A stretch of 64,000 nt of DNA from BQJD01 sp965652415 (GTDB taxonomy: Bacteria; Pseudomonadota; Gammaproteobacteria; Arenicellales; CAJQKF01), in assembly GCA_965652415.1 (NCBI GenBank), contig CBFGVH010000002.1, forward strand, positions 1 through 64,000. The letters run 5' to 3'. Position 1 is the stretch's first letter, and every line of letters begins with the position of its first letter. This document shows positions 7,891-16,618 of this stretch, piece by piece. The notes below the pieces were generated by a model that had not been told where the DNA came from, searched no databases, and saw only the letters and a program-made list of their open reading frames with translations. Both the position numbers and the translations under genes were made by a program.

Positions 7891-9290
7891 TAAATTCCTC
7901 GCTGAGCGGATTCGAATGTGGTATCGGGCACTCCGGCTACGAGATTCGCCAGCCAGCGCGCGGTTCTGAGCAGTCGCCCGTCGAAGTATCGCCGACCGAC
8001 GACCTGCACGCCGACTGGGAGCCCGCGAGCACCCTGCAGCAGGGGCAGAGTCACGCTCGGCACGCCGGTGAGCGTCCAAATCGCGTTGAATCGGGTAGGG
8101 TCGATGAACTTGTCATGCAACGGCGCCTCACCCGGAGCGGCGGGAACGACAATGGCGTCGTAGCGATCGAATATCTCGCAAAGGCCCGTATACAGGATCT
8201 CGCGCCAGTTTTTCGCGGCGAGGTAGTCCGGTGCGGAAACGCGTCGGCCTCTTTCGATGAACTCGCGCGTGGCCTCGTCCAGGACGTCGGCGGCGCGCTC
8301 GGCATAGTGGCGCAGGCTGGCGGCCAGTTCCGCCTGGACAACCTGCTCGCAGGCTCCTACCGCCTCGGCGAATATTGGCGGCAGGTCGATTTCGTCGCAG
8401 TGTGATCCAAGAACGTGTGAGAGTTCGCCAAAGCCTTCGGCGCAATCGTCGTAGGTGTCGATGCCCGGCAGCGCCTTCAGCAAGGCAACGTGGGGAACAA
8501 CCGGGGGAACTGCCGTGGCGATGTCCAGCAGGCGCGGCCCGGGGCACGCCTGCGTGTCGGGATCGCCGGGGTCGTAGCCGCTGATGACGTCGCCCAGCAG
8601 CGCCACGTCGGGGACCGTGCGTGCAATCGCACCGACGGTCGATACGCTCGGGGCCGTCTGCAGCGTGCCTGTGCGCGGCGCGGTTCCAAACGTTGGTCGG
8701 TAGCCGGTAACGCCGCAGTAGGATGCGGACTGGATCAGCGACCCCCCCGGGTCCGCGGCCACCGCCAGCGGCGTCACGCGCAGGGCCACCGCCGCCGCGC
8801 AGCCGGCCGCGGCGGCGCCTGCCGAACGCTCACTATCGTGCGGGTTGCGGGTCCGCGCCGCTACCGGAACGCCGCATTCGGATGTGGCCGCCTTCCCCGC
8901 CACGATTGCACCGGCGGCCCTCAGCCGCGAAACCACCCACGCGTCATTCGCGACCCGGTTGGCAGCGTCCAGTACATTGCCCCTTCCTGCGGGCATGCGG
9001 CGAACGTCGACGAGATCGCTGACAGCTACCGGCAGTCCGTGCAGCGATCCGAGCGGCCGACCGCTCTTGCGAAAGCTATCCATCGCCCGGGCCTGTTCGA
9101 TCACGTCGGATGCATCGACATACGCCCACGCGTGCACCGGCTCTTCATGCGCCCCGATGAGTCCCGTGCACGCACGAGCGAGGTCTTCCGCCGACAGAGC
9201 GCCCGACTCGATCCGGTTGCGAGCCTCGACGCCGTCGAGCTCTGTCGGATCGAGCCGTCCCTTGCGAGCCGGCATGCCCTCAGCGACCAT
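7890..9290 (-). CDS. Amidase-signature protein with degenerate active site
   Basis: A 466-residue member of the amidase signature fold (GatA-like). The family normally uses a Ser-cisSer-Lys triad. Here the segment that should end in VKD reads GLPVAVSD, so the Lys is Ser. The GGSSGGS loop reads GAAAAGC, so both Ser of that loop are Ala. Only the nucleophile Ser in DPGGSLI remains. The fold-defining C-terminal segment (LTGVPSVTLPL) is intact and the frame is clean, so this is not simple decay. It follows dctM with an 11-base overlap (or begins at a second ATG at 9275). It is likely a non-catalytic binding or scaffolding protein of the TRAP operon; that role is inference. Confidence 0.82.
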   Translation of the reverse strand: MVAEGMPARKGRLDPTELDGVEARNRIESGALSAEDLARACTGLIGAHEEPVHAWAYVDASDVIEQARAMDSFRKSGRPLGSLHGLPVAVSDLVDVRRMPAGRGNVLDAANRVANDAWVVSRLRAAGAIVAGKAATSECGVPVAARTRNPHDSERSAGAAAAGCAAAVALRVTPLAVAADPGGSLIQSASYCGVTGYRPTFGTAPRTGTLQTAPSVSTVGAIARTVPDVALLGDVISGYDPGDPDTQACPGPRLLDIATAVPPVVPHVALLKALPGIDTYDDCAEGFGELSHVLGSHCDEIDLPPIFAEAVGACEQVVQAELAASLRHYAERAADVLDEATREFIERGRRVSAPDYLAAKNWREILYTGLCEIFDRYDAIVVPAAPGEAPLHDKFIDPTRFNAIWTLTGVPSVTLPLLQGARGLPVGVQVVGRRYFDGRLLRTARWLANLVAGVPDTTFESAQRGI

Positions 9291-10701
9291 ACAGCTGGTT
9301 GGGCAGCCAGAACACGATATCGGGCACCGTGTACATCAGCACCATCGCTATGAGCACCAGTCCAAGGTACGGAAAACAGCCTTTGAATATTTGCATCAGC
9401 TGGACCTGTGGTGGTGCGATGCCCTTGAGGTAGTAAGCTGCCATCGCCATCGGCGGCGTCAGGAACGAGGTTTGCAGATTCAGCGCGACCAATATGCCGA
9501 AAAACAGCGGATCGATGCCGAAGTGCGGCAGAAGCGGCAGGAAGATCGGCACGAAAATGATGATGATCTCCGACCACTCGAGCGGCCAGCCGAGCAGGAA
9601 GATGATCAACTGGGCGATGATCAAAAAGGTGATCGGGGAAATGTCGAGACTGGTGACAAACTCGCTGATGATCTGCTCGCCTCCCAGATACGAGAAGACC
9701 GACGAGAAAGTCCACGATCCGACGAACAGCCAGCACACCATGGCCGAAGTGCGTACCGTGAGATAGACGGACTCGCGCAGCCGCTGCCAGGTAAACGCGC
9801 GGTACAGCACCGCGAGCAACAGGCCGCCGAGGGCTCCGACGGCCGCGGCCTCGGACGGGGTTGCCAGGCCGAAGAGAATCGCGCCGAGCACCGACAGGAT
9901 CAGCACGGCCAACGGGACGAAGGATGTCAACATCTGCCACAGTACCTGCCCCAGCGTGATATCGCCGATATCCTCCTTGGTGGGCTTTGGCGCCAGGTGG
10001 GGTTGAAGCATCGATCGGCCGACGACGTACACCATGTACAGACCTGCAAGCACGAGGCCGGGAAGCAGCGCACCGGCATATAGCTGCACGATCGATACGC
10101 CCGAGGCCGCCGCGTAGACGATCAGCATGATCGAAGGCGGAATGAGAATGCCGAGACAGCCGCCCGCGCACACGACGCCGCTCGCCAGGCTGGTGTCGTA
10201 GCGCGCCTTGAGCATGGCGGGGAACGCCAGCAGCCCCATCAACGTCACCACGGCGCCGACGATGCCCGTCGCCGTGGCGAACAGTGTGCAGGTGATCAGC
10301 GCGGCGACGGCCATGGATCCGGGAATATGGCGCGCGGCGATGTTCAGGGTGTGAAACAGCCGGGCGACGATATTTGCGCGCTCGACGATGTAGCCCATGA
10401 ACAGGAAAAGGGGCACCGCCGTCAGCACGTCGTTCGCCATGACCGAGTACGTCTGGTTGACGAACAGGTCGAATATGCGGTTGTTGAAGAAGCCCTCTAC
10501 CCACAGTTCCAACTGTGTCCACTGGTCGGCCCCGGCCTCGACCGCCCGATCATAGGCGCGCCACATTCTCGCCGGGTCGAAATAGGCGTAATAGCCGAAC
10601 ATGATCCCCATCGCCATCAAGGTAAAGGCGATCGGGAATCCCAGCAGGATAATCGCCAGGAAAATTCCCAGCATTACCAATGCGATGACCGGATCGGACA
10701 T
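9280..10701 (-). CDS. TRAP transporter large permease (DctM family)
   Basis: A 473-residue inner-membrane protein with about twelve spans and the DctM features: N-terminal GIFLAIILLGFPIAF, the GLLAFPAMLKARYD loop and GCLGILIPPSIMLIVYA. It is the channel-forming subunit that moves substrate with Na+ co-transport. The length and loop pattern fit the mannitol/chloroaromatic (FcbT3-like) group. The start lies three bases after the dctQ stop. Confidence 0.93.
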   Translation of the reverse strand: MSDPVIALVMLGIFLAIILLGFPIAFTLMAMGIMFGYYAYFDPARMWRAYDRAVEAGADQWTQLELWVEGFFNNRIFDLFVNQTYSVMANDVLTAVPLFLFMGYIVERANIVARLFHTLNIAARHIPGSMAVAALITCTLFATATGIVGAVVTLMGLLAFPAMLKARYDTSLASGVVCAGGCLGILIPPSIMLIVYAAASGVSIVQLYAGALLPGLVLAGLYMVYVVGRSMLQPHLAPKPTKEDIGDITLGQVLWQMLTSFVPLAVLILSVLGAILFGLATPSEAAAVGALGGLLLAVLYRAFTWQRLRESVYLTVRTSAMVCWLFVGSWTFSSVFSYLGGEQIISEFVTSLDISPITFLIIAQLIIFLLGWPLEWSEIIIIFVPIFLPLLPHFGIDPLFFGILVALNLQTSFLTPPMAMAAYYLKGIAPPQVQLMQIFKGCFPYLGLVLIAMVLMYTVPDIVFWLPNQLYGR

Positions 10702-10704
10702 GGT

Positions 10705-11337
10705 TTACCGATGCTCCTGGTGATGATGCTTTTGTTCGGCGGCCCTGCGTTCGCGCTCCTCCATCTCCGCCATTTCCGCAGCGCTCTCGCGGGCAAGAGC
10801 GACCTCGGTTTCCTCGATGTCTTCGGCGGCGCGCAGCCATTCACCGGTGCGCATGCACTGGATGCACCGGAATACCTGTGCAATCCCCTGGATGAACAAC
10901 AGGACCCCGGCCGCGACGATCACGGTCTTGAACTGGTAAACGGGGATGCCGGCCGGACTGTTGACGCTGACTTCCATGTAGCGCCACGACCGTTCGGCGT
11001 ACTTCCACCCCGCGGCGATCAGCGCGAGCACTCCTGGAAAGAAGAACAGGAAGTACAGTACGAACTCGATGCGTGCCTGGGTCTGGGGTTTCCAGAGCCG
11101 ATAGACGAAGTCGCCGCGCACGTGTCCGCCGCGCGACAGGGTGTAGGCGCCGGCCATCATGAACAGCGTGCCGTAGCAGATGTAAGACACATCGAACGCC
11201 CACGCCGTCGGCGCATTGAGCCCGTAGCGGACGAAGACTTCGTAGCACACGCCGAAGGTCATCACGAGGATCAACCAGGCGAAGGCCTTGCCGAACCAGG
11301 CGGAAAGGCGATCGGCGAACTCGATATAGGCGATCAT
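10705..11337 (-). CDS. TRAP transporter small permease (DctQ family)
   Basis: A 210-residue protein with four predicted membrane spans (from about residues 15, 50, 90 and 138), the usual layout of the TRAP small subunit of the FcbT2 type. The segment RGGHVRGDFVYR between spans is typical. An unusual charged C-terminal tail of about 45 residues is rich in Glu and ends KHHHQEHR, probably cytoplasmic. It lies between the dctP-dctQ hairpin region and dctM. Confidence 0.9.
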   Translation of the reverse strand: MIAYIEFADRLSAWFGKAFAWLILVMTFGVCYEVFVRYGLNAPTAWAFDVSYICYGTLFMMAGAYTLSRGGHVRGDFVYRLWKPQTQARIEFVLYFLFFFPGVLALIAAGWKYAERSWRYMEVSVNSPAGIPVYQFKTVIVAAGVLLFIQGIAQVFRCIQCMRTGEWLRAAEDIEETEVALARESAAEMAEMEERERRAAEQKHHHQEHR

Positions 11338-11468
11338 TCCGATTGGGCTCCCTGGGATCTTGTACCAGCACTCACGCGGACGGATGATGGCCGCAGCCGC
11401 CCGACACCCGCGCCCGGCAAGGTATCACCCGGCCGGCCGCAAGGACCAGTCGGGCCATGCATTTCGCG

Positions 11469-11516
11469 CCGGGGCCATCCGAAATGGCCCCGGTGGCGAA
11501 ACGCCACCGGGGCCAT
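11469..11516 (-). terminator. Alternative hairpins between dctP and dctQ
   Basis: Bases 11484-11498 and 11502-11516 form a perfect 15-bp stem with an AAA loop. A third arm at 11469-11478 repeats the outer ten bases (CCGGGGCCAT), so the middle arm can pair with either neighbour. There is no T-tract after the stem. In other TRAP and ABC operons stem-loops after the binding-protein gene stabilise its mRNA or cause partial termination, giving more binding protein than permease; the same is inferred here. Confidence 0.6.
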
Positions 11517-11584
11517 GCTTGCTCAGGCTGCCACGGCAATGCCGACCGGCCGCAGCACGGACCATCCGGCAGAGCCGGCCGGCC

Positions 11585-12745
11585 TCAGAGCTTCAGCTTG
11601 CCGGGGAAGTAGTGATCGTAGGCAAGCGCGTAGTCCGGCGCGTTCATCAATTCGTAGAACACGACGCGATCCACCCATTCGCGCTGGCTGTCGAGTACCT
11701 TCTTCATGTAGGCGTCCTGCTCCAGTTCCGGGATGATCTGGTCCCAGGCCTGCAGCTGCACGTCGAGGATGTCGGTCGACGTCCGGTGAACCGTGACGCC
11801 GTGGTCCTCCTGCAGGGTGCGCAGATCCTTGGAGTAGTTGTCGTAGCCGATAGCGGTGTTCGCGGTGCTCACAGCCTCGACCGCATACTCCAGGATGGCC
11901 TTGAGATCGTCGTCCAGATCGTCGAAGAAGTCCTTGTTGAACAGGAACTCGAAGGACTCGCTCGCCTGGTGGTACGAGGAGAGCATGTAGTTCTTGGCCA
12001 CGTCCTGGGCGCCGAAGCGCATGTCCGACGACGGGTTGTTGAACTCGAACGCGTCGATGACGCCGCGCTCCATGGCCGGCACGATCTCGCCGCCGGGCAG
12101 CTGCGCCACGCTCATGCCCATCTTCTGCATGAGGTCCGCGGCCAGGCCCACGGTGCGGTATTTGAATCCCTTGACGTCGTCGGCGGTGGTGACCGGTTCC
12201 TTGAACCAGCCGAACGGCTGCGCCGGCATCGGGAAGCCCATGAAACCGTATACGTTCAGGCCCATGATGTCCTGGGTGAGTTCGCGGTAAAGCTCCTTGC
12301 CGCCGCCGGCGTTGAACCAGGCCAGCATGTGGGTGGCGCTGCCGCCGAACACGGGACCGGTGCCGAACAGGGAGGCGGCCTTGTGCTTGCCGTACCAGTA
12401 CACGGGCACGGTGTGTGCAGCATCGAGCACCCCGTCGTTGACGGCGTCCATGACCTGGAACGCGCCGACCACGGCACCGGCCGGCAGCAGGTCGATCTTC
12501 AGGCGTCCGCCCGACATCTGCTCGACGCGGTCGACGTACTGCTGGGCGAACTCCATCCAGATGTCGGCCGACGGCCACGAGGTCTGCATCTTGACCACGA
12601 TCGGCGACTGGGCGGAGACGATGGCGGGCGCACCGATGGTGCCGGCGGCGACGCCGGCGAGGCTGCCCTTGAGAAACTTGCGCCGCGAACTTGTCTTGCC
12701 GGTATCGGCGTGATCGACCGCAGTGCTTTCGATGACTTTGCTCAT
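11585..12745 (-). CDS. TRAP substrate-binding protein (DctP family)
   Basis: A 386-residue periplasmic receptor. The N-terminus carries a twin-arginine signal (SSRRKFLKGSLAGVAAG) with cleavage probably near IVSAQS, so it is likely exported folded by Tat. The mature part matches the TRAP family-7 receptors (mannitol/chloroaromatic or 2-oxo-acid type), for example MQTSWPSADIWMEF and the RTVGLAADLMQKMG segment. The substrate cannot be read from sequence; 2-oxo acids or other organic acids are most likely. ATG at 12745 is preceded by GGAGG at six bases, which decides the start over an upstream extension. Confidence 0.93.
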   Translation of the reverse strand: MSKVIESTAVDHADTGKTSSRRKFLKGSLAGVAAGTIGAPAIVSAQSPIVVKMQTSWPSADIWMEFAQQYVDRVEQMSGGRLKIDLLPAGAVVGAFQVMDAVNDGVLDAAHTVPVYWYGKHKAASLFGTGPVFGGSATHMLAWFNAGGGKELYRELTQDIMGLNVYGFMGFPMPAQPFGWFKEPVTTADDVKGFKYRTVGLAADLMQKMGMSVAQLPGGEIVPAMERGVIDAFEFNNPSSDMRFGAQDVAKNYMLSSYHQASESFEFLFNKDFFDDLDDDLKAILEYAVEAVSTANTAIGYDNYSKDLRTLQEDHGVTVHRTSTDILDVQLQAWDQIIPELEQDAYMKKVLDSQREWVDRVVFYELMNAPDYALAYDHYFPGKLKL

Positions 12746-12771
12746 TGTTTTCCTCCGGGTAGTGACTTTGA

Positions 12772-12799
12772 GTGATAGCCCTTTCGTTCCGAGTCCCAA
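12772..12799 (-). promoter_or_regulatory. Candidate sigma70 promoter of the TRAP operon
   Basis: On the minus strand TTGGGA is followed after 16 bases by TATCAC, with the -10 box about 27 bases before the dctP ATG. Each box matches consensus at four of six positions. No sigma54 -24/-12 signature was found in this leader. Confidence 0.4.
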
Positions 12800-12834
12800 G
12801 GCGGGACCGCGCGACTTTCAGGGCATCGGCAAAA

Positions 12835-12852
12835 GTTGTCCGTCGAGACAAC
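12835..12852. promoter_or_regulatory. Palindromic operator candidate upstream of dctP
   Basis: GTTGTC (12835-12840) and GACAAC (12847-12852) form a perfect inverted repeat with a six-base spacer, about 36 bases upstream of the -35 box. The TTGTC/GACAA arms resemble sites of the GntR/FadR group of regulators, which often control organic-acid uptake. No regulator gene lies beside the operon, so the binding protein is unknown. Confidence 0.4.
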
Positions 12853-13414
12853 AGGCAACACGCGAATCCCTGCGTAACGAACCCCCTTAAGACCGTACCG
12901 GGCGGGCCCGTGCCCGCTGCGTTCGGCATCCTGATTGTAAGGTCCGAACAAGAATAATCTTGTTTAGGGCCGGAAGTCCACAGGACTCACAACGGTTTGG
13001 CGCAACTTCGGCCGGCGGTTGGGCGGATTGGAAGTGGACCGGGAGCGCCTTCGCGTCGGCGTCGGTCGTTCGCCTCCGCAAACCCATTTCGCGGGCTTCG
13101 GCCGGACCCGGACCTCGACGCCCGCCTTCAGCTATGGACCCGCCAATGATGAAATTCGCCAGCAGGTGCGCGCACTTGCCGCGTCGCGCGCTCGGCCGGG
13201 ATCGCCGGGCACCCCGTGCACGGCAGCGGTTAGCAGGTGCCCAGGGCCGGCGCGCCGTGGGTGCCAAGGGGTTCGTCCCGACGATGTCGGCCTTCGCCGG
13301 CAATTTCATATCGTGGAAAATTGTCTCGGCCGGGCCAAAAGCAGGTCGCCGGATGTGTCGAGTGGCGCCGGAAAGCGATAATCGCCCGGGAAAACGGCGT
13401 GTACGGAAGAAAAC
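12853..13414. other. Intergenic stretch with no supported gene
   Basis: Between the dctP leader and tRNA-Pro there are 560 bases. Open frames exist on both strands, but all are Arg/Pro/Ala-rich, lack a ribosome binding site and one runs through the tRNA. An AT-richer patch at about 13300-13325 could hold a promoter but no clear box pair was found. I see no RNA gene here. Confidence 0.5.
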
Positions 13415-13491
<77 letters not shown>

Positions 13492-13512
13492 AGAATCCGG
13501 TGAGACCCTATT

Positions 13513-13878
13513 CTAGCAGTCGAGCAGGTCCGAAATCTCTTCGAGTTCCCGGACGATGCCCATCAGCGCCTTGCGCGACGCGGCCGGCGTGGCACAGGCC
13601 TTCTCGCCTTCGGCCTCGAGCTGGTTGCGGGCGCCGCTGATGGTGAAGCCGTCGATGTACAGCAGCGTGCGGATGGTGCGGATGAGCTGTACCTCGTGGC
13701 GCTGGTAGTAGCGGCGATTGCCGCGCCGCTTCACGGGCTTGAGCTGCGGGAACTCCTGCTCCCAGTAACGAAGCACGTGAGGCTTGACCGCGCAGAGGTC
13801 GCTGACTTCGCCGATCGTGAAATACCGCTTGCCCGGAATCGGCGGCAGGTCGTTCGATGTAGGGTCGAGCATGGTCAT
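13513..13878 (-). CDS. MerR-family regulator of the ihfA operon type
   Basis: A 121-residue protein with an N-terminal MerR winged helix-turn-helix: RYFTIGEVSDLCAVKPHVLR, then YWEQEFPQLKP and RRYYQRHEVQLIRTIRTLL. The region after residue 80 is short and has no metal-binding Cys cluster, as in the small MerR-like proteins that always follow ihfA. Its ATG overlaps the ihfA stop (ATGA). Its target genes are unknown. Confidence 0.9.
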   Translation of the reverse strand: MTMLDPTSNDLPPIPGKRYFTIGEVSDLCAVKPHVLRYWEQEFPQLKPVKRRGNRRYYQRHEVQLIRTIRTLLYIDGFTISGARNQLEAEGEKACATPAASRKALMGIVRELEEISDLLDC

Positions 13879-14210
13879 CGCCGTTCACCGTGTTCGGCGA
13901 GGAACCGCGAGATGACCTCCACGTTCGTCGCCACGTCGTCCTTGAGTTTCTGGCTGGCCTTGAACGTGACCACCCGCCTGGCCGACACGGCGACCTCTTC
14001 GCCGGTCTTCGGGTTGCGGCCCGGTCGCTGGTTCTTGTCGCGGATGCTGAACCCGCCGAAACCGGACAACTTGACCGCGTTGCCCTCTTCCAGCGACTGC
14101 CTGATCTTCTCGAAGAACAGGTCGACGAAATCCTTCGCTTCGCGCTTGTTAAGGCCGACCTCCTCGTATAGCGCGGCCGCCAGCTCCGCTTTCGTGATGG
14201 TTGAAGTCAT
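13875..14210 (-). CDS. ihfA: Integration host factor alpha subunit
   Basis: A 111-residue DNABII protein. It starts MTSTITKAELAAALYEEVGL and has the DNA-bending beta-arm RPGRNPKTGEEVAVSARRV with the Pro that intercalates into DNA. IhfA pairs with IhfB to bend DNA sharply in recombination and transcription. It follows pheT after 20 bases, the standard gene order, and is probably transcribed with it. Confidence 0.97.
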   Translation of the reverse strand: MTSTITKAELAAALYEEVGLNKREAKDFVDLFFEKIRQSLEEGNAVKLSGFGGFSIRDKNQRPGRNPKTGEEVAVSARRVVTFKASQKLKDDVATNVEVISRFLAEHGERR

Positions 14211-14230
14211 TGAGGCTTCCTGTCGTTATC

Positions 14231-16606
14231 TTATGTTCTTAACTGACCACCCAGCTTCTTCTCCACGGCTTTCAATATCCGACGCATGCCCTCCTCGATA
14301 TCGGCATCCGTAAGATTGCGTGAAGAATCCTGGAACGTCAAGGTGAATGACAGGCTCTTGCCGGATTCCGGCACTCCCTTGCCGCGATAGACATCGAACA
14401 GTTCCACGTCGACCAGCAAGCGGCCGCCTGCGGCAATGATCACGTCGCGCAATTGTGCGGCACCGACCGAGTTCTCCACAAGTATCGACAGGTCGCGCGA
14501 GATGGCCGGGTGGCGCGATACCGGATGGTACGACGGTATCCGCGAATCGACCAGCGCGACGAACTCGAGTTCGTACAGGTACACGGCCTGGTCGATGTCG
14601 AGCCGTTGCTGCAGTGCAGGATGCAGCATGCCGATCAGTCCGACCTGCCGGCCGGCGCGCAGGATGCCGGCGCATTGGCCGGGATGCAGCGCCGGGTGTG
14701 CGGCGGGTTCGAAAGAGAACAGTTCGCGACATCCCGTCGCGCAGAGCAGCGACTCGACATCTCCCTTGACATCGAAGAAATCGATCTGCCTGCCGCCGTT
14801 CCAGGCGTTGCGCATCAGGGCCCCGGTTGCCGCACCGCCGATGCGGGACGATTCGAGGCGTTCACCCTGCCGGTCGAGGAACACGTGTCCTGTCTCGAAC
14901 AGGCGGATCCGTCGGTGCTGACGCCGGTAGTTGGCGATCATGACCGACAGCAGTCCCGCCCACAGCGTCGAACGCATGACGCTCATGTTGGAGGCGATGG
15001 GATTCTGCAGCGAGATCCTGCGTCCGCCGGGGTGGATCATCTCTTCGAGTTCGGGATCGACGAAGCTGTAGGAGATGGCTTCGCGATAGTCGCGGTCGAT
15101 CAACAAATCGCGAAACCGCGCCTCGGGGCGGTGCGACTCGGTTCGCGATGCGGGGGACAGCTCCACCCGCGGCAGGCGCTCCGGAATCCTGTCGTAGCCA
15201 TGGATGCGCGCCACTTCCTCGATGAGGTCGTGTTCGCCCGAGATGTCGTGACGGCGCGCGGGCGCCCTGACCCGCCATCCCTTTCGAAGCGGCCGAACGG
15301 ACATGTCGAGGCGCGTCAGGATGCGGGCGACGTCACGGTCGGGCACTGGTGCGCCGAGCATGGCCGTGAGCCGGTCGCGGCGCAGGGTGACGTCCGAAGT
15401 GCCGGGCAGATCGCGGCTCGACGATTCGTCGACGACCAGGCCCGGCGTTCCGCCGGCGGCGGCAACGAGGAGCTCGGTGGCTCGGTGGATGGCCGTCACC
15501 TGCAGCTCGGGGTCGACGCCGCGCTCGAAGCGGTACGAGGCGTCCGTCTGCATGCCGAGCATGCGTGCACGCCCGGCGACGGCGCCGGGCCGGAACCAGG
15601 CCGATTCCAGGAATATGTTGACCGTGTCGCCGGAAATCGCACTCGACGCGCCGCCCATGATGCCGGCCAGTGCCACCGGCCCGCGGTAGTCGGCGATGAT
15701 CAGGGTGCCGGCCGGAATCTCCACGTGGGAGCCGTCGAGCAGGTCCAGTTCCTCGCCATTGCGGGCATGGCGGACAATGATGCCGCGGCTCAAACGGTCG
15801 AGGTCGAAGGCGTGCATCGGCTGCCCGAGCTCGAGCATCACGTAGTTGGTGACGTCCACCGCCAGGCTGATGGGCCGAAGACCCGATCGCCGCAGCCGCT
15901 CGCGGATGAAGTCGGGCGTTTTGGCGTTGACGTCGATGCCCTCGATCACCCGCCCGGCATAACGCGGGCAGTCCGCGGGCACCTTGACGCTGACGCCGAA
16001 GCGTGTGCGCGAGGCCGGGCGCACGCCCTTGAGCTTCGGTCCCGAAACCTGGCCGCCGCACAGCACCGCGACCTCGCGCGCGATCCCGGCCACGCTGAGG
16101 CAGTCGCCGCGGTTCGGCGTAAGGTCGATGTCCAGCACCGTGTCTGGAAGCCCGAGGTGGTCATTGACCAGCGCTCCCTTCTTCGCACCGGCGTCCAGTT
16201 CCATGATGCCGGCCGCATCGTCGTCGAGGCCGAGCTCGGCCGAGGAACAGAGCATGCCCGAGGACACGATGTCATGGATTCGCGTCTTGGCGATCTTGAT
16301 CCCGCCGGGCAGCTCGGCGCCGATCAGGGCGACGGGGCTCCTGAGGCCGACCCGGACATTGGGCGCACCGCACACGATGCTCAGGGCGCGGGTGCGGCCG
16401 ATATCCACCTGGCAGATCCGCAGGTTCTCGGCCCCGGGATGGTCCTCGACCTTCACGACCTCTCCGACCACCACGTGCGCGGACACCGGTTCGCAGCGCT
16501 CGACGGCCGCCACCTCGAGTCCGGCCAGGGTCAGCGCGCGGGCGATGTCGTCGGCCGCCGGCGCCGTTCGCACCCAGGTCTTCAGCCAGGATTCGCTGAT
16601 TCGCAC
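14231..16606 (-). CDS. pheT: Phenylalanine-tRNA ligase beta subunit
   Basis: The 791-residue beta chain of the alpha2-beta2 synthetase. It has the N-terminal EMAP/OB tRNA-binding domain (VVGEVVKVEDHPGAENLRIC, about 46-66), the B3/B4 editing domain, the B5 domain and a C-terminal anticodon-binding ferredoxin-fold domain (YHPVSRHPAISRDLSIL, about 705-720). The length is normal. It starts 12 bases after pheS and is in the thrS-to-ihfA translation block. Confidence 0.98.
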   Translation of the reverse strand: MRISESWLKTWVRTAPAADDIARALTLAGLEVAAVERCEPVSAHVVVGEVVKVEDHPGAENLRICQVDIGRTRALSIVCGAPNVRVGLRSPVALIGAELPGGIKIAKTRIHDIVSSGMLCSSAELGLDDDAAGIMELDAGAKKGALVNDHLGLPDTVLDIDLTPNRGDCLSVAGIAREVAVLCGGQVSGPKLKGVRPASRTRFGVSVKVPADCPRYAGRVIEGIDVNAKTPDFIRERLRRSGLRPISLAVDVTNYVMLELGQPMHAFDLDRLSRGIIVRHARNGEELDLLDGSHVEIPAGTLIIADYRGPVALAGIMGGASSAISGDTVNIFLESAWFRPGAVAGRARMLGMQTDASYRFERGVDPELQVTAIHRATELLVAAAGGTPGLVVDESSSRDLPGTSDVTLRRDRLTAMLGAPVPDRDVARILTRLDMSVRPLRKGWRVRAPARRHDISGEHDLIEEVARIHGYDRIPERLPRVELSPASRTESHRPEARFRDLLIDRDYREAISYSFVDPELEEMIHPGGRRISLQNPIASNMSVMRSTLWAGLLSVMIANYRRQHRRIRLFETGHVFLDRQGERLESSRIGGAATGALMRNAWNGGRQIDFFDVKGDVESLLCATGCRELFSFEPAAHPALHPGQCAGILRAGRQVGLIGMLHPALQQRLDIDQAVYLYELEFVALVDSRIPSYHPVSRHPAISRDLSILVENSVGAAQLRDVIIAAGGRLLVDVELFDVYRGKGVPESGKSLSFTLTFQDSSRNLTDADIEEGMRRILKAVEKKLGGQLRT

Positions 16607-16618
16607 GATATCTCGCCC

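Noticed and set aside
12746..12960. Sigma54 promoter for the TRAP operon
   Set aside because: No GG-N10-GC element with TGGCAC/TTGC character was found in the dctP leader.
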